Assembly (NCBI GenBank): GCA_018971905.1
Contig: JAGWZS010000070.1
Location: 1-8,616, forward strand
Origin: Rhodospirillales bacterium
GTDB taxonomy: Bacteria; Pseudomonadota; Alphaproteobacteria; Acetobacterales; Acetobacteraceae
Direction of reading: 5' to 3'
DNA: 8,616 nt
How positions within the stretch are numbered: position 1 is the stretch's first letter; each line of letters opens with the position of its first letter. Of this stretch, positions 3,985 through 8,616 are shown in pieces. The position numbers and the translations under genes were made by a program. Below the pieces are notes generated by a model. That model did no database searches and was not told where the DNA came from. It saw nothing but the letters and a program-made list of their open reading frames with translations.

Positions 3985-6414
3985 ATGGGCGTAGAAAAAT
4001 TGGTGGTGGTCGGCAACGGCATGGCCGGAATGCGAACGGTTCAGGAAATTCTTGAACGCGCACCAGGAAAATTCGAAATAACGGTATTTGGCGCGGAGGT
4101 GCATCCAAACTACGACCGCATCATGCTTTCGCCATTGCTGGCGGGTGATAAGAGTTTCGATCAGATCGTGATCAATTCGCTTGATTGGTACAAGGAAAAC
4201 CAGATTGAGCTGATCACGGGCGAGCACGTGAACTGGATCGATCGCACGAAAAAGATCGTGCGCGGACACAGCGGTACGGAGCGCGCTTACGATAAGCTGC
4301 TGATTGCTACTGGCTCAAACCCGATCACATTGCCGTTGCCGGGTGCGGGGCGGCCTGGGGTAATGACCTTCCGTTCCAAGGCGGATGTGGACGACATGCT
4401 GGCCATTGCCGAGCCCGGCCGCAAAGCCGTGGTCATCGGCGGCGGGCTGCTGGGGCTGGAGGCAGCGCATGGGCTTAATCTGCGCGGCATGGAGGTGGCG
4501 GTGGTGCATCTGATGCCCACCCTCATGGAACGCCAGCTCGATGCCTCCGCCGCGCATCTGCTGGAGCAGAAGCTGCTGGCACGGGGCATGAAGATTTTCA
4601 CGGGCGCCAACACGAAGGAGTTGGAGGGCGAAGGAGAGGATGGTGCGGTTGCCGCCGTGCGTTTGCAGGACGGCACGCGCATCGAGGCGGATCTGGTGGT
4701 GATGGCCGTAGGTATTCGCCCCAACGCGGGGCTTGCCCGCGCCGTAGGGCTGGAGTGCGATCGCGGCATCAAGGTTGATGCCACCATGCGCACCTCAGAC
4801 CCCGACGTATTCGCGATTGGCGAATGCATCGAGTTCGAGGCACAATGTTTCGGTCTGGTCGCGCCCATTTGGGATATGGCGAAGGTCGCGGCGGATCATC
4901 TCACCGGTGCCGCGCAAACCGCTTTCGTGCCCATGGCCACGGGTACGCGCCTGAAGGTTTCGGGAATCGAGATGTTTTCGGCGGGTGATTTCCTGGGTGG
5001 CGATGGCGCTGAGGATATTGTGCTGCGCGATGCCGCACGCGGTGTTTATAAGCGCTTGGTGCTGCGGCAAAACCGGCTGGTCGGCGTGGTGTGTTTCGGC
5101 GACGCTTCAGATTCCAACTGGTATTTTCAGCTTCTGAAGGATGATCAGGATCTTGGTGCCTTGCGGGAAACCGTGATCCACGGCCCCGTGTCCACCGCGA
5201 CCGACCCGCATGAGAGCCTGGCGCTGCTAGGAGATGACGCGGAGATTTGCGGCTGCAATGGTGTCCGGAAAGACACCATCGTCAAAGCTATCGAGGGCGG
5301 CTGCACCAGTGTGGACGATGTGCGCGCCTGCACCAAGGCTTCCGCTTCCTGCGGTTCCTGCACGGGGCTGGTGGAAGGGTTACTGAAGCTCACTCTGGGA
5401 GCGGATTTCAAACCTGCCGCGGCGAAGCCTATGTGCAAATGCACAAGCCACGGGCACGACGAAGTGCGCCGACGCATCCGCACCCAAAGCCTCAAGAGTA
5501 TTCCCGCCGTGATGCAGGCGCTGGAATGGATCACGCCCGATGGCTGCGCCTCCTGCCGTCCGGCGTTGAATTTTTACCTGTTGTGCGAATGGCCCGGCGA
5601 ATACCAGGATGATTCGCAATCGCGCTTCGTGAATGAACGTGTCCACGCCAACATCCAGAAGGACGGAACCTATTCAGTGGTGCCGCGCATGTGGGGTGGC
5701 GTTACCTCGGCCAAGGAGCTACGCGCCATTGCCGATGTGTGCGAGAAATTCGCTATTCCCACGGTGAAGATCACCGGCGGCCAGCGTGTGGATATGTTTG
5801 GCGTGAAGAAGGAAGACCTGCCCGCGGTGTGGGCGGACCTCAACGCCGCCGGCATGGTTTCCGGCCATGCTTACGGCAAGGCATTGCGCACCGTGAAAAC
5901 CTGCGTGGGGTCTGAATGGTGCCGCTTCGGCACGCAGAATTCCACCGCTATGGGCATCGCGTTGGAAAAGATGACCTGGGGATCATGGCATCCACATAAG
6001 GTGAAACTGGCCGTCTCCGGCTGCCCGCGCAATTGCGCGGAAGCGACGATCAAGGATTTTGGTGTGGTGGCCACCGAGGCCGGATGGGACCTGCATGTGG
6101 GCGGCAATGCCGGCATCAAGGTCCGCGCCACGGATCTGCTCTGCAAAGTGACAACCGATGATGAGGTTCTCGAATATTGTGGCGCTTTCCTGCAACTTTA
6201 CCGGCAGGAGGCACGCTACCTGGAGCGTACAGCCCCGTGGGTGGAGCGTGTGGGCCTGAAATATGTGCAAGAACGGGTTGTGGAGGACGAGGCAAACCGC
6301 AAGGCGCTCTATGCGAAGTTCCTGTATGCGCAAAGCTTCTCACAGATTGACCCCTGGGCTGAAGAAGCCTCGAAACATCGGCAGAAATATCAACCGCTCG
6401 CGGAGTTGGTGTAA
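3985..6414 (+). CDS. nirB: NirB, assimilatory NADH-nitrite reductase large subunit
   Basis: This 809-residue cytoplasmic enzyme reduces nitrite to ammonium in a six-electron step using NAD(P)H, FAD, Fe-S clusters and siroheme. Domains in order: an FAD-binding oxidoreductase fold with VVGNGMAG (8-15); the NAD(P)H site VVIGGGLLGLEA (149-160) and the FAD motif DVFAIGEC (274-281); a C-terminal reductase domain to about 400; a BFD-like [2Fe-2S] domain with C422, C424, C456 and C459; a ferredoxin-like half-domain around 550-620; and the siroheme/[4Fe-4S] domain with C640, C646, C680 and C684 (TCVGSEWC and SGCPRNC). All key cysteines are present and length is normal. A strong AAGGAG (3971-3976) sits 8 nt before the ATG, better than the sites of neighbouring genes, which suits a high-output subunit. 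The stop overlaps the nirD start by one base (TAATG). Confidence 0.96.
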   Translation: MGVEKLVVVGNGMAGMRTVQEILERAPGKFEITVFGAEVHPNYDRIMLSPLLAGDKSFDQIVINSLDWYKENQIELITGEHVNWIDRTKKIVRGHSGTERAYDKLLIATGSNPITLPLPGAGRPGVMTFRSKADVDDMLAIAEPGRKAVVIGGGLLGLEAAHGLNLRGMEVAVVHLMPTLMERQLDASAAHLLEQKLLARGMKIFTGANTKELEGEGEDGAVAAVRLQDGTRIEADLVVMAVGIRPNAGLARAVGLECDRGIKVDATMRTSDPDVFAIGECIEFEAQCFGLVAPIWDMAKVAADHLTGAAQTAFVPMATGTRLKVSGIEMFSAGDFLGGDGAEDIVLRDAARGVYKRLVLRQNRLVGVVCFGDASDSNWYFQLLKDDQDLGALRETVIHGPVSTATDPHESLALLGDDAEICGCNGVRKDTIVKAIEGGCTSVDDVRACTKASASCGSCTGLVEGLLKLTLGADFKPAAAKPMCKCTSHGHDEVRRRIRTQSLKSIPAVMQALEWITPDGCASCRPALNFYLLCEWPGEYQDDSQSRFVNERVHANIQKDGTYSVVPRMWGGVTSAKELRAIADVCEKFAIPTVKITGGQRVDMFGVKKEDLPAVWADLNAAGMVSGHAYGKALRTVKTCVGSEWCRFGTQNSTAMGIALEKMTWGSWHPHKVKLAVSGCPRNCAEATIKDFGVVATEAGWDLHVGGNAGIKVRATDLLCKVTTDDEVLEYCGAFLQLYRQEARYLERTAPWVERVGLKYVQERVVEDEANRKALYAKFLYAQSFSQIDPWAEEASKHRQKYQPLAELV

Positions 6415-6740
6415 TGAATATGATCTCTCCGATTTTCACAGATGTCGGTGCCCTCTCTGATATTCCTCGTCTTGGTGCGCGCTGTGTGAAAACCGCCATG
6501 GGCGACATCGCCATCTTCCGCACGGCAGATGACCGCGTGTTCGCCCTGCGCGATCAATGCCCGCACAAGCACGGCCCGCTCAGCCAGGGCATCGTGCATG
6601 GCACCTCCGTCACTTGCCCGCTGCATGCCTGGGTCATCTCGTTGGAAACCGGTGAGGTGGAGGGGCCGGATGATGGATGTACCAAGCGTTTTAGTGTGAA
6701 GCTGGAACATGGCCGCGTGTTGCTGGCGGTGGCGCCATGA
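6414..6740 (+). CDS. nirD: NirD, nitrite reductase small subunit with Rieske fold
   Basis: This 108-residue protein has the Rieske-like fold of NirD, the partner of NirB. It carries a full set of Rieske ligands: C49 and H51 in QCPHKHGPLSQG, and C68 and H71 in TCPLHAWVISL. E. coli NirD lacks these cysteines, so here the subunit probably holds its own [2Fe-2S] cluster and may pass electrons within the complex. The ATG at 6414 shares its A with the nirB stop and has GGAG 8 nt upstream; an in-frame ATG at 6420 is a possible alternative. The last four bases overlap the cobA start (ATGA), so nirB, nirD and cobA are translationally coupled. Confidence 0.93.
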   Translation: MNMISPIFTDVGALSDIPRLGARCVKTAMGDIAIFRTADDRVFALRDQCPHKHGPLSQGIVHGTSVTCPLHAWVISLETGEVEGPDDGCTKRFSVKLEHGRVLLAVAP

Positions 6741-7486
6741 GCCACGTATTTTTGGCCGGAGCGGGGCCGGGCAACCCGGACCTGCTCACCGTAAGGGCAC
6801 TGCGCCTGCTGCAAACCGCCAGCGTTGTTCTGCACGATTCCCTGGTGAGCGAGGAGATCCTCGCCCTTGCCAACCCGGCGGCGCAGCTCATCGATGTCGG
6901 TAAGCGTTGCGGTCGCCATTCCGCGACACAGGAGCAGATTTGTGCGCTGCTGGTACAGGAAGCGCAAACCAGCGAGGGCATTGTGCTGCGGCTGAAAGGC
7001 GGCGACCCGATGATCTTCGGCCGCGCCACGGAGGAAATGCAGGCGCTGGAAGCGGCCGGTATCGCTTATGAGATTGTGCCCGGCATCACCGCCGCCCTGG
7101 CGGCGTCCGCCTCGCTTAAGCGCTCGCTCACCCAGCGCCTGGTCTCCCGCGCGGTGCATTTTGTCGCGGGCCATGCGGCGGATGGTTCAATCCCCGGGCA
7201 TGATTTTGCCGCCCTGGCGCAAAAGGGTGGCACACTGGCGGTGTATATGGGCGCGCAAAGTTTCGGCGGCTTCGCGGCGCATCTGGTGGAAGCCGAGCTG
7301 GACCCGCAAACCCCCGCCATCGCCATCGAAAATGTCTCAAGGCCGGATGAGCGCGTTATCACCGGTACCACGGGCAGCCTGCCTGGCGCCTTGCGGGTGG
7401 CGGGCGATGGGCCGGTGCTGATTCTGGTAGGCGAGGCGCTGGCCGCGCGCCAGCCCGCCCTCCTGCTGGCCGAAGCCTGCGCCTGA
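6737..7486 (+). CDS. cobA: Uroporphyrinogen-III C-methyltransferase (SUMT)
   Basis: This is a 249-residue SAM-dependent methyltransferase that methylates uroporphyrinogen III at C2 and C7 to give precorrin-2, the branch point to siroheme and cobalamin. Family motifs: GAGPGNPDLLTVRALRLLQ (8-26), LRLKGGDPMIFGRATEE (84-100), VPGITAALAASA (114-125) and AVYMGA (168-173). It is a stand-alone SUMT; the NAD-dependent dehydrogenase/ferrochelatase half found in CysG fusions is absent, so that step must be supplied elsewhere. Its position between nirD and nasA argues that it serves siroheme supply for NirB rather than vitamin B12 synthesis. The start overlaps the nirD stop (ATGA) with only a weak GGCGGTGG upstream. 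The C-terminal tail (about 235-249) is alanine- and leucine-rich and looks non-essential. The same enzyme is also named SirA, NirE or CysG-A in other organisms. Confidence 0.93.
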   Translation: MSHVFLAGAGPGNPDLLTVRALRLLQTASVVLHDSLVSEEILALANPAAQLIDVGKRCGRHSATQEQICALLVQEAQTSEGIVLRLKGGDPMIFGRATEEMQALEAAGIAYEIVPGITAALAASASLKRSLTQRLVSRAVHFVAGHAADGSIPGHDFAALAQKGGTLAVYMGAQSFGGFAAHLVEAELDPQTPAIAIENVSRPDERVITGTTGSLPGALRVAGDGPVLILVGEALAARQPALLLAEACA

Positions 7487-7505
7487 GGCCGCGCTGTTGG
7501 ATGGC

Positions 7506-8616
7506 ATGAACACAGAAACCGTAAAATCCGTCTGCCCCTATTGCGGGGTGGGCTGCGGCATTGTGCTGCAAGTGGAAGACGGGCGCGTCACCAAGGTCAG
7601 CGGGGACAAATTCCACCCCGCCAACAAGGGGCGGCTCTGCACCAAGGGCCAGACCTGCCACGTGCCGCTGACGCAAGGGCGTCTGGCCAGCGCCTATGTG
7701 CGCCCGGCACGGGATGATGAGCAACAGCCCGTACCCCTGCGCACGGCAATTGCGCGAGCCGCCGGGCACCTGCGGGAAATTATCGCGGCGTATGGCCCGG
7801 ATGCGGTGAGCTTCTACATCTCCGGCCAGATGTCACTGGAGGCCCAATATCTCGCCAACAAGCTGGCGAAAGGCTTTATCCGCACCCGGCATATCGAGGC
7901 CAATTCCCGCCTCTGCATGGCCAGTGCCACTTCAGGTTACAAGCTTTCTCTGGGCGCGGACGCCCCGCCCGGCTCCTATGACGATCTGGACCACGCCGAT
8001 ACCTTCCTGGTCATCGGCGCCAACATGGCGGATTGCCACCCCATTTTGTTCCTGCGCCTGCTGGACCGGGTAAAGCAGGGCGCCAAGCTAATTGTGGTGG
8101 ACCCGCGCCGCAGCGCCACGGCGGACAAGGCGGATCTGTTCCTGCAGCTTAAACCTGGCAGTGACATCGCGCTCATCAACGGTATTCTGCGTCTGCTGCA
8201 TGAGGCAGGTAAAACCGATCCCGCCTTCATCGCCGCCCATACCGAGGGATGGGACGCGATGCTGCCCTTGCTGGAAGACTACACCCTGCCGCGCGTGGCG
8301 CAGATGACCGGGCTGGCCGAGGCCGATATTCGCCAGGCCGCCGCATGGCTTGGCCGCAGCCCGCGTTTCGTCAGCCTTTGGACGATGGGGCTGAACCAGA
8401 GCGTGCGCGGCACCTGGAACACCAATGCCCTGTGCAATCTGCATCTGGCCACTGGCGCCATTTGCCGCACCGGCGCCGGGCCGTTTTCCCTCACCGGCCA
8501 GCCCAACGCCATGGGCGGGCGGGAGATGGGCTATATGGGCCCTGGCCTGCCCGGCCAGCGCTCGGTGCAAAGTGCGGAGGACCGGGCGTTCACCGAAACT
8601 ATCTGGCAGCTCCCCT
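7506..8616 (+). CDS. nasA: Assimilatory nitrate reductase catalytic subunit, N-terminal part
   Basis: The first 370 codons of a Mo-bisMGD enzyme that reduces nitrate to nitrite in the cytoplasm; the gene runs off the window with no stop, and full-length members are roughly 700-900 residues. The N-terminal [4Fe-4S] motif is complete: C10, C13, C17 (VCPYCGVGCGI) and C45 (RLCTKGQ). The predicted molybdenum ligand is C137 in EANSRLCMASA, the Cys ligand typical of the Nas/Nap group, distinct from the Ser or SeCys versions. Cofactor-binding segments follow, such as VIGANMADCHP (169-179), VVDPRR (197-202) and GPFSLTGQPNAMGGREMG (325-342). The ATG at 7506 starts 19 nt after the cobA stop, with a weak GGA 4 nt upstream; the ATG at 7501 is out of frame and stops at once. 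No separate electron-transfer subunit is visible, so the electron donor domain may lie in the unseen C-terminus or in a later gene. Confidence 0.95.
   Translation, partial: MNTETVKSVCPYCGVGCGIVLQVEDGRVTKVSGDKFHPANKGRLCTKGQTCHVPLTQGRLASAYVRPARDDEQQPVPLRTAIARAAGHLREIIAAYGPDAVSFYISGQMSLEAQYLANKLAKGFIRTRHIEANSRLCMASATSGYKLSLGADAPPGSYDDLDHADTFLVIGANMADCHPILFLRLLDRVKQGAKLIVVDPRRSATADKADLFLQLKPGSDIALINGILRLLHEAGKTDPAFIAAHTEGWDAMLPLLEDYTLPRVAQMTGLAEADIRQAAAWLGRSPRFVSLWTMGLNQSVRGTWNTNALCNLHLATGAICRTGAGPFSLTGQPNAMGGREMGYMGPGLPGQRSVQSAEDRAFTETIWQLP

Noticed and set aside
4287..4868. Minus-strand open frame of 193 codons within nirB
   Set aside because: It is antisense to the FAD/NAD-binding domains of nirB; the serine-rich translation is typical of shadow frames.

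Overview
The window reads as a high-GC alphaproteobacterial chromosome segment. The gene content (nasT-nasS, a NarK/NasA-type porter, nirB, nirD, cobA, nasA), short ATGA/TAATG gene overlaps and NADH-type NirB fit an alphaproteobacterium, possibly Acetobacteraceae. That family guess comes from general protein style only and is low confidence.

Layout: bases 1-142 hold no gene I can recognise. Bases 143-694 (minus strand) hold a type II toxin-antitoxin module: an intact-looking VapC PIN-domain toxin, preceded by the C-terminal remnant of a VapB-like antitoxin that is read in frame into the toxin. Bases 695-874 are the divergent intergenic region. From 875 to the right edge everything is on the plus strand and forms one nitrate-assimilation cluster. 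It starts with nasT (RNA-binding ANTAR antiterminator) and nasS (nitrate/nitrite sensor), which overlap by 4 nt. A 262-bp non-coding leader follows, then narK, nirB, nirD, cobA and the first 370 codons of nasA, which runs off the window.

How the parts work together: NarK imports nitrate. NasA reduces it to nitrite with a Mo-bisMGD cofactor and a [4Fe-4S] cluster. NirB/NirD reduces nitrite to ammonium with NADH, using siroheme. CobA makes precorrin-2, the siroheme precursor. In related systems NasS holds NasT inactive until nitrate or nitrite binds, and freed NasT then binds a two-hairpin leader RNA so that transcription can continue. The leader between nasS and narK (2437-2698) contains a strong 11-bp hairpin with hexaloop AACGGA, a second shorter hairpin with hexaloop AAAGAT (both with A at loop position 1 and G at position 4, the ANTAR-target signature), and a GC-rich hairpin with a modestly U-rich tail between them. 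This is the most interesting element here. It fits the neighbouring nasTS genes and would make narK-nirB-nirD-cobA-nasA the controlled operon.

Most of the window is ordinary, well-understood metabolism; I see no wholly new system. The points worth a second look are the leader RNA architecture, a palindrome upstream of it, and the frame-fused, N-terminally shortened vapB.
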